DNA of 64,000 nucleotides from Cepaea nemoralis (GCA_014155875.1 JACEFZ010021728.1:7501-71500); one strand, 5' to 3'. Numbered from the stretch's first letter, positions 31,146 through 42,812 are shown. The notes: generated by a model from the sequence alone, not told the origin. Translations and numbers: made by a program.

Positions 31146-31535
31146 ATAATTTCCTCATTACTCTAAGCGGACTTATCAGGCTTCGGGTCCCGATAGAAAG
31201 ACTGTTTACCGCTCCAATTCCTTCCGCCGCACTATTTTATCCACGGGGAGTTGAACAACAACGACAACACTGAAGACCGTCCAATGTTCGTACCAGGAAT
31301 CCCGAGGTCAGAATGGTGGAGTTTTAGAAGTACCAGGAAAAGCAAAAACGAATGAACAGAACATACAGTGCAAACCGCTTAAGGGGAATTTGGATGTGGC
31401 GAATCTCTGTTGTGAAGAACAATTTGTTTACCCGGGGCAATTTTTCTGCTTTGTCTCTTGTCTCTTATAAGAGGAAGTCATAGCCTACGACGGGTGATGT
31501 GATATTCTCGTGTGATAATTTGGTTGTTTCTAGTG
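31146..31535. other. No gene seen
   Basis: Mixed-composition sequence with no recognised repeat or long frame. Confidence 0.4.
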
Positions 31536-31765
31536 TGAGCCGCGTGATCAAGTGGTTACACACCCACCTCACCCGCCAGTGATCCGGAGTTCGACTCCGC
31601 GTTCAGTCAGGGATATGCACTACTGACGGGCTCAAACGAGAGCGAAACTCGAGTCTAGTGCTTCCAATCTGACGTAGACGAAGCTTAAGGTGTATGCCGG
31701 AATACGATCAGCGTTGCCAATAGTGGGTTGAGCTCAATCTTTAAATCTTATAAGAGTAATTTCTG
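31536..31765 (+). mobile_element. SINE-2 copy
   Basis: The tRNA-like head has GTGAGCCGCGTGATCAAGTGG (A-box) and GGAGTTCGACTCC (B-box). The body shares GCGAAACTCGAGTCTAGTGCTTCCA, GGAATACGATCAG, GTTGCCA.TAGTGGGTTG and GCTCAATCTT with 51600-51775. Confidence 0.75.
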
Positions 31766-31974
31766 ATAAGAAGAACTACTTTTAGGGTCCCGAGTGAATT
31801 CGTCTTATCTGGTCTGCACTGTATCACGCGGAAGTCGGAGGAAAGGGAAATCACAGACATAGGCGAGGGTTTCCACCGGACTCTTAATCGGCAAACAAAA
31901 CAACACAAGCGGTCGCGCTAGCGAAATCGACAGCCAACTGTGTCGACAATGTCATGGGTTGGTTCGACCGTCGG

Positions 31975-32458
31975 TCAGGCTGTTTGATAGGGAGGTAGGT
32001 GGGTAGGAAGGTTGGGAGGTATGTGGGTACCGTCGGTTAGGCTGGTTGGTAGGAAGGTAGGGGTGGGTAGGTAAGTAGGAAGGTAGGTTGGTAGGTAGAT
32101 GGTAGGTAGGTAGGTGGGTAGGAAGGTTGGGAGGTAGGTGGGTACCGTCGGTTAGGCTGGTTGATAGGGAAGTAGGTGGGTAGGAAGCTTGGGAGGTAGG
32201 TGGGTACCGTCGGTTAGGCTGGTTGGTAGGAAGGTTGGGGTGGGTAGGTAAGTAGGAAGGTAGGTTGGTAGGTAGATGGTAGGTAGGTTGGTGGGTGGTA
32301 GGTAGGTTGAAAGGTAGGTAGGTTGGTGGGTGGTAGGTAGGTTGAAAGGTAGGTAGGTTGGTGGGTGGTAGGTAGGTAGGTTGGTTGGTAGGTGGAAGTT
32401 AGGTAGGTTGGTAGTAAGGTAGGTAGGTTGTTAGGTGGAAGTTAGGTAGGTTGGTAGG
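31975..32458. repeat. GTAGG/TTGG repeats
   Basis: Variable tetranucleotide runs of TAGG and TTGG form a larger duplicated unit (GGTGGGTACCGTCGGTTAGG occurs near 32023, 32139 and 32201). Confidence 0.9.
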
Positions 32459-32589
32459 CCTGGGCTCATCGCTTGAGAAATGGAGAGAAAAACTGGCCTC
32501 ACCCACAACCCCCCCCCTCCCCCCTTTGCACTCAGGCCTACAGAATGTGATGGCGCTATCACGTCACAGTCGCATGGCAGGAAACTGCC

Positions 32590-33335
32590 TCAGGACATGT
32601 GTGGGGCTCGGGACATGTGTGGGGCTCGGGACATGTGTGGGGGATCGGGACATGTGGGGGATTGGGACATGTGTGGGGGATCGAGACATGTGTGGGGCTC
32701 GGGACGTGTGTGGGGCTCGGGACATGTGTGGGGCTCAGGACATGTGTGGGGCTCGGAACATGTGTGAGGCTCGGGACATGAAGCAAGTACAGGACATGTG
32801 TGGGGTTCGGAACATGAAGCAAATTCAGGACATGTGTGGGGCTCGGGACATGAAGCAAATACCGGACATGTGTGGGGCTAGGGACTGAAGCAAATACAGG
32901 ACATGTGTGGGGTTTGGGACATGAAGCAAGTACAGGACATGTGTGGGGATCGGGACTGGAGCAAATACAGGACATATGTGGGGCTCGGGACATAAAGCAA
33001 ATACAGGACATGTGTGGGGCTCGGGACATGAAGCAAATACAGGACGTGTGGGGCTCGGGACTGAAGCAAATACAGGACATGCGTGGGGCTCGGGACATGA
33101 AGCAAATACAGGACATGTGTGGGGCTCGGGACATGAAGCAAATACAGGACGTGTGGGGCTCGGGACATGAAGCAAATACAGGACATGTGTGGGGCTCGGG
33201 ACATGAAGCAAATATAGGACATGTGTGGGGCTCGGGACATGAAGCAAATATAGGACATGTGTGGGGCTCGGGACATGAAGCAAATACAGGAAATGTGTGG
33301 GGCTCGGGACATGAAGCAAATACAGAAATAAAACA
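32590..33335. repeat. 36-bp minisatellite
   Basis: Units of 36 bp combine GGACATGTGTGGGGCTCG and GGACATGAAGCAAATACA. The first 180 bp use only the 18-bp first half. Since 36 is a multiple of three the frames are preserved, which explains the long minus-strand ORF of repeated CysIleCysPheMetSer-type residues; it is not treated as a gene. Confidence 0.95.
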
Positions 33336-33599
33336 CAACCACATCCGGCAGAATCTGCGCCAAGGTGTACTCAGAACATGTGTGGGACTCGGACTGGAGG
33401 ACCAGCCACGAGGGAACATCTGTGGTATTATAATGTCCAGGAAGAAATAGCCACCATTTCTGTGACATAGAGCTGCTTTCAATGACAGGAAAGTCAAGTG
33501 TAGGCTGTTGTTAGTTGATTGATTTGTTTTTATGTTTGGTTGCAGTTGAGGGATAGAAGTACAGCGGAGGGGGAAAGCTCAGTACGAGTGGGATTGTCG

Positions 33600-33895
33600 G
33601 TGGATAGGTTTGTAGGAAGGAAGGAAGGTAGGTAGTTTGGCAGGATAGTAGATAGGTAGTCTGGAATGTAAGTGGGTAGGTTAGTTGATTGGTAATAGTT
33701 AGGTAGACTGGCAGGAGTGTAGGTAGGTAGGTTGGAAGGTAAGTTGGCAGGAAGGTAGGTATGCAGGCAGGTATGTAGGTTGGTTGGAAGATAGATATGT
33801 AGGTTGGTTGGTTAGGTATATAGACAGGTAGTAATGAGGATAGGTACGTAGCGTAATAGATAGGTAGGTAGGTAGGTAGGTAGGTAGGTACATAA
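33600..33895. repeat. TAGG-type repeats
   Basis: Degenerate TAGG/TTGG repeats end in a clean TAGG run near 33860-33890. Confidence 0.88.
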
Positions 33896-34209
33896 CGGAG
33901 GAGTCAAAGGATGGGATGGGTAAATGTAGACAAAGCGAAGACGAGTGAGGTGTCATGGGGGAAAAAAAGGGGGGGGGGGTGTGGGAGAGAAATGTGAGAT
34001 ATGGAGAGATACAAGAAAGAGAGAAGCATTCGGGGGAACAGAGCAAGAGAGAGGGAGAAAGAGTCAGGAAGAGAATACCATAGTGAAGAAATACAGCGTA
34101 ATGAGAGAGGGCCGAGAGAGAGAATGACGAAACGAGGGAAGAGAATGAAGGCATGAGAGTGATTGATGGGGACAATACGCGAGAAAGATAATGAAAATGG
34201 AGGAAAGAC

Positions 34210-34345
<136 letters not shown>

Positions 34346-34429
34346 GGCAATCAAAGCCGAGAAGTTTATCAATGTCTAATATTGTCCAGACAAAAGTATT
34401 CAATTTGTTGTAAAACTCTGTAGGGTGCG

Positions 34430-34568
34430 AGGCAATAAATCCTTGTCATTGGAAGTGATAACAAGAGTTCTAGCGTGTTACACAGAAGCAGCTCTAACAT
34501 ACAACTGCCAATCCTCGACAATTAGTAAACAAGCGGGGGTAAAAACAACCTCGGGGAGCTGTACAGAC
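34430..34568 (+). mobile_element. LINE-B remnant left of LTR element 2
   Basis: It reads VITRVLACYTEAALTYNCQS..ISKQ and KQPRGAVQ, matching the LINE-B segment TRKRVLKCYIELVLLYGSEAW (48280) and the DNA at 26300-26350. The frame continues after the LTR element at 40737 as TWWYRRKLKINWTVKMSN. Confidence 0.75.
34564..34568. repeat. Target-site duplication of LTR element 2 (left)
   Basis: CAGAC directly precedes the LTR and is repeated at 40732-40736. Confidence 0.9.
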
Positions 34569-35198
34569 TGTCTTGAAGTGCCTGTCCTCTAAATCCCACG
34601 GGACCGTACACTTAAAGCAACCCAAATTGAACTCGTCAAGAACAGATCAGAACAACAAAACATGTTCTATCTTACCAACAGATCATGAACATAAGGCAGA
34701 CTCAAATCGAGCAAGCGAAAGACGTACGTTTATTCCGCCGCAGGACAAAGTATATGCTCTTGTAGAAACGTGAGCTGATCCCTATACGCAGGATCGGCGC
34801 TCACTTAAATAACATCTACCTACGAGCTCTAAGTCCAGCTCGCTGCCCTTGAGGCTTAATTATCCAAATCCTCAGTTCAACTGATTAAATAAAAGTCTAG
34901 GTATCCGCACCCGGTCTTTCTACTGTTGTGTTGTCTTTAATACATTCCTCTCCGGACTCCCAGCTGCTTCATCACGAAATTACCGCCTCCAGGTGTCACC
35001 TTCACACGGAGCCTTTTAGAAACACATCCTTTTCGAATCCACAAGTCACAGCGTCTCCCGTTGCCGTGTTCTGACGTTCTCCACATTCTCCTTGGATTCC
35101 TCTGTTGACATCCACTTTAGTGTCTGAATGGGAAACTCCGTATATGATTTTCCACCGCCCATTCTGATGACGTCATTATGTCTAAACGCCATGTGGCA
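34569..35198 (-). repeat. LTR of element 2 (3' LTR in element orientation)
   Basis: 630 bp. On the minus strand it starts TGCCACATGG and ends CTTCAAGACA, and it contains an AATAAA (minus strand, about 34729-34734) that could serve as the poly(A) signal. Confidence 0.93.
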
Positions 35199-35203
35199 GT
35201 ATG

Positions 35204-35217
35204 CCCCCCTCCCTTTT
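35204..35217 (-). other. Polypurine tract of LTR element 2
   Basis: On the minus strand AAAAGGGAGGGGGG lies five bases before the 3' LTR, as expected for plus-strand priming. Confidence 0.8.
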
Positions 35218-36241
35218 AAAATGATGTAATCATTTTTTTTTTCAAGAGAATTAACCTGACACATAGCAGTGTAGACACAATGACTTTTATCTCGACCGCT
35301 ATGTCGTAAATCTTAATCTCATCCAACGGGTAGGTAGGGGACTAGTATTATGACATCATAATTTTAGGCGTACTCGGAATTAAGTAATAATAACTAATGA
35401 TCAATGATCAAAATATAACTATACTAACATAGTATTTAATCTAACTACGTTAACTAATCAACTATTATCACAATTCATTAAATTACATTCTATATACACA
35501 CAATAATATTATACAATGTTCAATTCATATCACAATACGTGTTCACCAGTTTTCCTTTACAGTAGTTACCCCTAGTCACAAACCATCCAAGTGAAAACTC
35601 GATACAGGAGAAAACCCACACAAGTCAAAGTTCCCAAAGTTCTCCATGCCTCAACGGTTCCTCCTCACGTAAATTTCTTATCATCCTGTCAAAATCACAT
35701 ATTGACAGAAGTATCCAACTATTTAAACTAGCTATTTGCATTAATAATATGTAATTGTTGATCTGTGTGTGTATTGCCAGTAAATTCGGTGCTATCTAAC
35801 ACATATTTCCAAACACTCTATGAACAAACAACTATAATAAACTAGGATTGAATAAATTGAATAAAATATTTATATTTATAGTTGATTTAAAATATCGGCA
35901 AGATTATAATTGAGTTGTAGCTCTTACAGTTTTGTGAAGAATCATATCTCACAGATTCAAGATAATAAATCAGAAATATAATAAATATTTAAATCAAATA
36001 CTCTTCATAAAATTATTAAGTTCTCTAATAACGATATAGTTACGAACAATTATATGTAGAATAGAGAACCAACATATTTTCACACACTTAAGTGAAGAAA
36101 AATAGTGAGAATAATTCTGACAAATATAACCTTACACAGTGACATCTGGTATAACTAAGTAATAAAACCCTAATGTGTCTGTAGTGTACTATGTGTTGAT
36201 ATGAACCTAACACTTTCACATTCATCCCATTTTATTTTTCT
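35218..36241. other. Internal non-coding part of LTR element 2
   Basis: AT-rich sequence between the end of the Gag-like ORF and the polypurine tract. No frame with protease, reverse transcriptase or integrase motifs was found on either strand. Confidence 0.6.
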
Positions 36242-37546
36242 TTATTGTTTTCTTTTATTCTTCCTTTCATTTATTTTCTTTCTTTCTTTCTTTGTTTCAA
36301 ATCTGTAGAATCTCTCTTCTGCACTCATGCCAATATTTGTACATTGTAACTTTGTTGATTGGAACAATGTAATTGTTTTCAGTCTTGTGTATCTTCTTTT
36401 AATTTGTGAATGGATAATTGTAATGCCGCACGCAACGTATTTCTTTGATTGTGTGTATCTGTTAGTGCCACACTTCTTGACTTCTGTGCGTATGTATGTA
36501 ATCCATTTCTTGCCTTTTGTGTGTATATTTGTGCTATGCTTCTTCACTTCTGTGTGCATGTTTATGATATGCGTTTTTGTTTGTATGAACCCGTTCACAC
36601 TATGTTTCCTCGCTTGTTGTGCATGTAACTTTTGTGTGTAACAACCAATGCGTGTAACTTTTGGTTTCTTTTTTGAATGTTTCAAAAATATGTCATTTAC
36701 CGACAAATAATCTAGTTTGCCTTGGTTTTGAGTATCAGTTATTTCTTCATGTTTGGGTTCGTTGACTTTGTGTAAATCTTGGCATTTGCAATTAATTACC
36801 GTTATGCTATCACTCAGTAGCATTGTATCATGCATGTCTACCGTTGATGTACCCTGTGCTATTTGCATCTTTTCTTCTTCTTCTTCTTCTTCTTCTTCTT
36901 CTTCTTCTTCTTCTTCTGTTGTTTCAATTTGGGCATTTGTACTTGTAAGTGTTTCGTTAGACTTGTGTTCTATAGTTCCTTTCTGAACGAAATCTCTGGC
37001 GATTGGTTCTTTCACTACTGTAGCACATACTTTACTTGTGTGATTACTTTCATACATTTGTCTTATACGCTCTTTCCACATTGCTTCCTTTGTAATATTC
37101 TCATTTTGAAGTGCGAGTCGTTTTTGATTGATTTCTGCCTCTCCAGTTATCCGCCTTTCTTCCATCTCTCTCTTCATTGCAGATATCTTTTCACGTTGCA
37201 ACGTTAATTCTTTTTCTCTAGACTCTATTCGTTCGCGTTGCAAGGCTACCCTCTTTTCATGTTCCAGTGCCTTTAACTCTGCGACTGCGGTTATCTGTCT
37301 TGCCGTTAACTCTTTTCTTATTCCAGCTATCTCATTCTGCTTGATAGCCATCTCTAGTGCCCATTTCTTTTGTCGTTCTTGTCGTTCACGCGTAGCTTGA
37401 AGTTGCTCTGTTGCATGTTTTTCTCGTTTTTCCATCCACTCACGTGCGGTTTGAGCTCTGAATTCTTGCAGCACCCAATTCCTAAGGTCCGCACCAGCTA
37501 AACCATTCTTCTCACCCAACTCCGTGAAATATTGTAGTGTCGACAT
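36242..37546 (-). CDS. Gag-like protein of LTR element 2
   Basis: An intact 434-codon ORF with ATG at 37546. Residues 1-45 form a compact region (LGEKNGLAGADLRNWVLQEF). Residues about 45-190 are a highly charged predicted coiled coil rich in Glu, Arg, Gln and Lys. A run of Glu encoded by a CTT microsatellite (36866-36918 on the + strand) follows, and the C-terminal half is Lys/Thr/His-rich. The arrangement resembles N-terminal Gag regions of invertebrate Gypsy-like elements, but neither a zinc knuckle nor the usual capsid signature is visible. Its location inside a bounded LTR element makes Gag the best reading. A captured host protein is possible. Confidence 0.65.
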   Translation of the reverse strand: MSTLQYFTELGEKNGLAGADLRNWVLQEFRAQTAREWMEKREKHATEQLQATRERQERQKKWALEMAIKQNEIAGIRKELTARQITAVAELKALEHEKRVALQRERIESREKELTLQREKISAMKREMEERRITGEAEINQKRLALQNENITKEAMWKERIRQMYESNHTSKVCATVVKEPIARDFVQKGTIEHKSNETLTSTNAQIETTEEEEEEEEEEEEEEEKMQIAQGTSTVDMHDTMLLSDSITVINCKCQDLHKVNEPKHEEITDTQNQGKLDYLSVNDIFLKHSKKKPKVTRIGCYTQKLHAQQARKHSVNGFIQTKTHIINMHTEVKKHSTNIHTKGKKWITYIRTEVKKCGTNRYTQSKKYVACGITIIHSQIKRRYTRLKTITLFQSTKLQCTNIGMSAEERFYRFETKKERKKINERKNKRKQ

Positions 37547-40080
37547 GTTGTCCTACCTGTACAATAATCTAGCTGACAAATGATAGGACAATGCAAAAAT
37601 GTAAATATGTTTGATTCAGATAAGAATCAATATAACAACTGTTGAACGACATGTGAACTGTAACTCAACAGCACTGTAAACTTGAACAATAAAGAAATTC
37701 AGTAACTTCTTGCTATCTATATATCTGAAGTGTTATTATCTGTAAATAACAGAAAATAATATAAGAAATATATTCAGTATAAAGAATATATAATACTAGA
37801 CACTCAACAATGACAGAAGACGACTGACGAGTGCCGTAATTAGATATTTTCTTTCATAAAATAGCCCTTTTATAGAAATTACTACTATACTTAATCCAAG
37901 ACAAAATTTATGTGTTGACACCCACAATATTCAAGTGTCCTTGCTTAATGTAGAAATGCCCTTCTAACCGCCCACACTATCCATTTTTGAATTAATTTAC
38001 TCATTATTAAATAATAGGCACCTCATTTATCAACAATAACACATTAACCAACAATAACATATACTGGCCTTTTTCAGGTTCTCGTGTCCGTAAATATAAT
38101 GCTCGATAATTTACATCCTATATGTTAACGACGATATGCCAAGGGAAGGAATTGTATAAGGAAGTAGACCGCTCCTTGCTTGTACGAAAGTACAATGAAT
38201 TTGTACAAACCCGAACCAACGCGGTTCGTAACCAATTTCTGAGAAACGTGATTGGCTTGGGTGTTTTCGACGATACTTGAGTTATAGCAGCTGAATGCTG
38301 TGGGTACTGGAACGCTTAATGTCCACAATGGAGTATAGCGTCGTAAAGTTTAGCGTGAAAACGAATGGTATCACGCCCAATAAGAACAATGTCACTCCGT
38401 ATAACGTTCCGATGTGTAACCGCTGAAGTGTAAAGTGAGTAGCCTCCTGACGTGTGTAGTGTATCCGTGTACAGTCAATCAGTGTCCAAACGTTACCGTT
38501 GTCCGTAGATGTCGACGTAATGAGTTAATGTTCGGTCCCGACTGACCGAGTTGAATTCTTCAAATGTAACGAAATCCTCTGTGATTTCAAAATAGTATGT
38601 CCTAGTGTACGTGTACGTGTCGTCTTGAAGTGAGAGTTGTTGTCCGGTATGTGGGTAATGGTGTTGTAATGTCCTCCATCCCGTAAGTAGTATCTTCAAG
38701 TATAAAATAATGTCGGTGAATTCATTATGAATAGCGTTGGTATCCCTTGTGTTCCACTAATCTCGTTGACTTGAATACGGATGAACGAATACATCCGTGG
38801 TTGGCATTTGTAATTAATAGTTGCTGCTTCTATAATTATAATATAGCCAATGTAAGTATTGGTAAGCGCCTACAAATCGTAAACTCTTCAAATTGTGATG
38901 TGGTATTCTGTGTATAAGTGTTGCCTCAATGTCCTGGCGTCAGGGTATCAGAGTAAGAGTATATATAATAAGTCCTGACGTGATATCTAACGTGTAGCGA
39001 CCAATTGAATGTCACACCTAAACTTCCTTGAGAGATGACAATCTATGTGGCGAAGGTAATCTTCATGGTAGTGTATAGCATCCTCCAACATCCGACGTCA
39101 GCAAGTTTTCAGACATGTACAATAAATAATGTCTATAGACGTATCGAATGTCCTTTGCGCCGATAGTGAATTTATGACAGAGTGTCGGCATCAAATATAA
39201 TCGTGTGTGGTGTCAAAATCTTTTGGCGTTTTAAACAACCAAGTCAAAACTGTTAGTAATGTTCGTAAAATAACGAATGTCTTTCTGATAGAGTAAACTA
39301 TACTTGCAGATCGGTAGTACACTCCATCCTATGTGGAACAGTCCAACGATAAATGTGATAATAATCTTGAATCATGACGAACTTCATAAATTCCGCAGAT
39401 TGTTTAGCATAAAGTCACTTTTGAGCAGTTGCAATCAAATTCGTGAGCAACTCATCAATTCTCGAATGTACAGTGTCCATTGCTGTGTTATCGTACAATA
39501 TTGTGGTGTAGACTTGTGGCAGTGCAGTGTTTCTTTAGATCTTATGGCCTACTCACATCGACATAATTCCTTTTCAATGTCGACCATGGTTTCGATTGTT
39601 TCGCATATCTCTTATGTAACCACCATCTTCTTTTCTCACGTAGACTTATAGTTGTAACTGTATATTCTTTAAATAAATAATGTTCTTAAATAAGTTACAT
39701 TATTACTCAATGTTCGTTATTTCTAATATTTCATAGCGCTGTGGTGTGTTCAATAAGGTGGAATGTTTTTGCGCATCTGGTGCAAACTTGATATGCTTAA
39801 TAGATCGTACTTCTTGAACATGATTGAGTTATTATGTATTAATTGTGTACGTACTTACAGTTTTTATGATGTTTTAATTTCACCTGTTGATATTACTTTA
39901 TCACACAATGCTCTTTCCCTTCATTTATTTCGGCTGTTGTTCCGGCATTTTTATGACGCGGATTTTCATGTGCTCCTTCTTTCTTTCTGTGTAGCGCGGT
40001 GTGGAATGTGCCGCTGGCGCGTAATTTCTTTTATGATCAGCTATGGAAATTGGCGGGGAATCTGTGTTGACAAACAAACA
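37547..40080. other. Leader region of LTR element 2
   Basis: 2.5 kb of AT-rich sequence between the primer site and the Gag-like ORF. Short frames on both strands show no recognisable motif. An unusually long leader fits a large non-autonomous element. Confidence 0.55.
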
Positions 40081-40100
40081 GTCCAGAGACGACCCCCAAG
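40081..40100 (-). other. Candidate primer-binding site of LTR element 2
   Basis: Two bases inside the 5' LTR the minus strand reads TGGGGGTCGTCTCTGGAC. It starts TGG as a primer site should, and the first half fits tRNA-Pro (TGGGGGCTCGTC) if one base is deleted. The match is weaker than in element 1, so the tRNA is uncertain. Confidence 0.5.
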
Positions 40101-40731
40101 TGTCTTGAAGTGCCTGTCCTCTAAATCCCACGGGACCGTACACTTAAAGCAACTCAAATTGAACTCGTCAAGAACAGATCAGAACAACAAAACATGTTCT
40201 ATCTTACCAACAGGATCATGAACATATAGCAGACTCAAATCGAGCAAGCGAAAGACGTACGTTTATTCCGCCGCAGGACAAAGTATATAGCTCTTGTAGA
40301 AACGTGAGCTGATCCCTATACGCAGGATCGGCACTCACTTAAATAACATCTACCTACGAGCTCTAAGTCCAGCTCGCTGCCCTTGAGGCTTAATTATCCA
40401 AATCCTCAGTTCAACTGATTAAATAAAAGTCTAGGTATCCGCACCCGGTCTTTCTACTGTTGTGTTGTCTTTAATACATTCCTCTCCGGACTCCCAGCTG
40501 CTTCATCACGAAATTACCGCCTCCAGGTGTCACCTTCACACGGAGCCTTTTAGAAACACATCCTTTCGAATTCCAAAGTCACAGCGTCTCCCGTTGCCGT
40601 GTTCTGACGTTCTCCACATTCTCCTTGGATTCCTCTGTTGACATCCACTTTAGTGTCTGAATGGGAAACTCCGTATATGATTTTCCACCGCCCATTCTGA
40701 TGACGTCATTATGTCTAAACGCCATGTGGCA
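40101..40731 (-). repeat. LTR of element 2 (5' LTR in element orientation)
   Basis: 631 bp, collinear with 34569-35198. Differences include CAACTCAAA for CAACCCAAA, an extra G in CAACAGGATC and GGCACTC for GGCGCTC. Confidence 0.93.
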
Positions 40732-40736
40732 CAGAC

Positions 40737-41075
40737 GTGGTGGTATAGAAGAAAATTGAAAATTAATTGGACAGTCAAAATGAGCAATCTGGACATTTTG
40801 AGGGAAGCTAAGGAACAAAGACAATTTATCACAATCATAAGAACGAGGCAATCATCATTTTTGGCCACATTAATAAAAGATAAATATTGGAACATGTTGT
40901 GACAACCGGAAAGATTTGTGGAAAGATAGTTAGAGAAAGACAGGGTGAGCAAATTCTTGACAACCTTGTATCATGGCGCGAAGGGAGTCAACACTCGAAT
41001 TGATCCTTGTCGTCGGAGATCCAAGATATGCAGGAGCATGATCTCCCATGCCTATCGATAAGGCACTCGATGAGG
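40737..41075 (+). mobile_element. LINE-B remnant right of LTR element 2
   Basis: It continues the LINE-B frame (TWWYRRKLKINWTVKMSNLD, then RTRQSSFLAT with frame changes) and ends near CATGCCTATCGATAAGGCAC, a degraded form of the LINE-B 3' end. Confidence 0.8.
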
Positions 41076-41148
41076 ATGTGAGGTGTCTGATTGTTTCCCC
41101 CTTAAAGTTAGCCAATGAGCTAGGTTTTAGTTTCGCTCGTTCCGTGGC

Positions 41149-41365
41149 CAAGGGTTATACGGAAGCAGTTCGTAATCCTGCATACCGCGTTAGAAACACA
41201 GGCGATTTGGCAGCAGACCGCCTTGCGTTAGGTTTTTATAAAATGATATGGGTGCGGTAGTTCAGAAAGCAATGGCAAACTACTCAACATAAACGTGCCA
41301 AGAGATCACAAACAGCGAAACAATCCTGGAGTTGACTGCGACGTCCTGTAAAGGATATGCAACTA
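41149..41365 (+). mobile_element. SINE-1 copy, head truncated
   Basis: CAGTTCGTAATCCTGCATAC, then GATTTGGCAGCAGACCGCC, AGCAATGGCAAACTACT, GTGCCAAGAGATCA and GTCCTGTAAAGGATATGCAAC. Confidence 0.75.
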
Positions 41366-41395
41366 ACTTGTTGTGTTAGTTTATACTTTCAAAGT

Positions 41396-41650
41396 TGCCG
41401 GCCTCTGTGGCGAAGTGATTACAGACGCGGTTCGTGATCCCGCATACCCCCATTGGAAACACAGCTCCGCGCGATTTGGCAGCAGACCACGTTGCTCTGT
41501 GTGTTTTAGAAATGGTATGGGTGCCGGTCGTTCAGAAAGCAATGGCAAACTACTGAACGTAAACTTGCCAAGAGATCAACAACAGCAAAAAAAAAAAAAA
41601 ATGCTGGTGTTGTACTGCAAACGTCCTGTAAAAAATATGCACCCAACTTT
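41396..41650 (+). mobile_element. SINE-1 copy, nearly complete
   Basis: It starts GCCGGCCTCTGTGGCGAAGTG (A-box region), has GCGGTTCGTGATCC (B-box-like), an internal module of about 120 bp with AGCAATGGCAAACTACTGAA and CTTGCCAAGAGATCAACAAC, a run of A, and the tail GTCCTGTAAAAAATATGCAC. This is the best copy for defining the family. Confidence 0.82.
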
Positions 41651-42490
41651 AACTTTACAAAGCTGAAACCAGGTGAGGCCAACACCCCGACACACCAAGA
41701 AATTGTGTCGTTGGTTCTGTGTGATTTCTTGGTTAACAGAAAAGATAGTTGTTACAAATGTCAGCAAGATTGGAGCCAGTGAGCCATTTTTGCCATGTCA
41801 ATAAATGATCAATAACTGTCTTCAATTATCGACATAATCATTTCATAGGAGCAGGATCGATACAGCAAATAATCGTTAACTGCTGATCAATAATGGCAAC
41901 GGTCGTGTATTTATTCTTCTCTGTGAGGACTCGAACATTCTAAATGGATGTTGCAGGAATATGTGCATTGTTATTATCATACAGAATGCTATGCTTCATA
42001 AACTCTCCATGTCCTAGCCAGATTTTATGAGGATATCGTATGTCAATGTATATAATTTCTTTTCATTTTGGTTTGCAGTTTTTTGTTTCCTGGCAAATGG
42101 GAAAGGTTGGGATAGATTGAAAGAATGGCTTGCGGCAAAAAGACAAAGAAGGCGAAGGGTGAGCAATAACAAAAGTCGCTGGTGCCTACAAGATGATTTA
42201 GCGGCATTGTGAACTAGATCTGATGGAACTGAAGATATGTGCGGGTATACAAGGACATAGAAACGCTTTCTTTATGGAGTACTGATTGTTAGAATCTCGG
42301 GAGAAATGGCCATAATAAAAGATAAGAAGAAGGTGATGATGAAAATGATGGTGATTATTTCAGCGCATCTCTAAACATTAAAATAAAATGTTCAAGGTAG
42401 TTTAATAAATAAAACACTCAAAGTTGATAAATAAAGAAAATACGGAAGATAAATATTTTTAAAATAATAATAACAACACGTTTACGGTAG
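41651..42490. other. No gene seen
   Basis: AT-rich. A frame at 42027-42212 has a basic stretch (AAKRQRRRRVSNNK) and may be a LINE C-terminus, but this is not supported further. Confidence 0.4.
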
Positions 42491-42675
42491 ATAAAATATG
42501 TAATGTTATGTTATGTAATGTTATGTTATGTTACGTCGAAAGACGTCACTACATACTGGGCATTCTCATGCGAGCTCTGTCCCCACAATGCAGCAGCTAT
42601 CCCAAAGTATTTCTGCTCACTGTTTGGGAACAATGTTCTGGCCTTAGCACACCGCTGGGACCAGGAAAGGCAGTA

Positions 42676-42812
42676 CTGTAGAACTACTGTGTCACTCCAC
42701 TGTGTTGGAGCTACTGTGTCACTCCACTGTGTCACTCCACTGTGTTGGAGCTACTGTGTCACTCCACTGTGTTGGAGCTACTGTGTCACTCCACTGTGTT
42801 GCTTTCTGCTGT
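42676..42812. repeat. Short minisatellite (27 bp)
   Basis: Four to five copies of CTACTGTGTCACTCCACTG plus TGTTGGAG, with one unit shortened. ATGTT pentanucleotides lie just upstream (42493-42535). Confidence 0.9.

Larger units (their letters stand above)
34569..40731 (-). mobile_element. LTR retrotransposon 2, Gag-only, about 6.16 kb
   Basis: It has two near-identical LTRs of 630 and 631 bp (+ strand ends TGTCTTG and GTGGCA), the flanking duplication CAGAC, a polypurine tract inside the left LTR and a primer-like site inside the right LTR. It therefore reads on the minus strand. It carries one Gag-like ORF and long AT-rich non-coding sequence; no pol was seen. By eye the LTRs differ at only about ten positions over 630 bp, suggesting a fairly recent insertion. 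Confidence 0.92.

Noticed and set aside
31975..32458. Telomere-like repeat
   Set aside because: TAGG/TTGG runs are irregular and never form a sustained TTAGGG array.
32559..33497. 312-codon minus-strand ORF of repeated CysIleCysPheMetSer-type residues
   Set aside because: The unit is 36 bp, so any stop-free unit stays open; there are no flanking gene features and the same DNA is open in other frames.
39763..40221. 152-codon + strand ORF
   Set aside because: It crosses the LTR boundary of element 2 on the antisense strand and has no recognisable domain.
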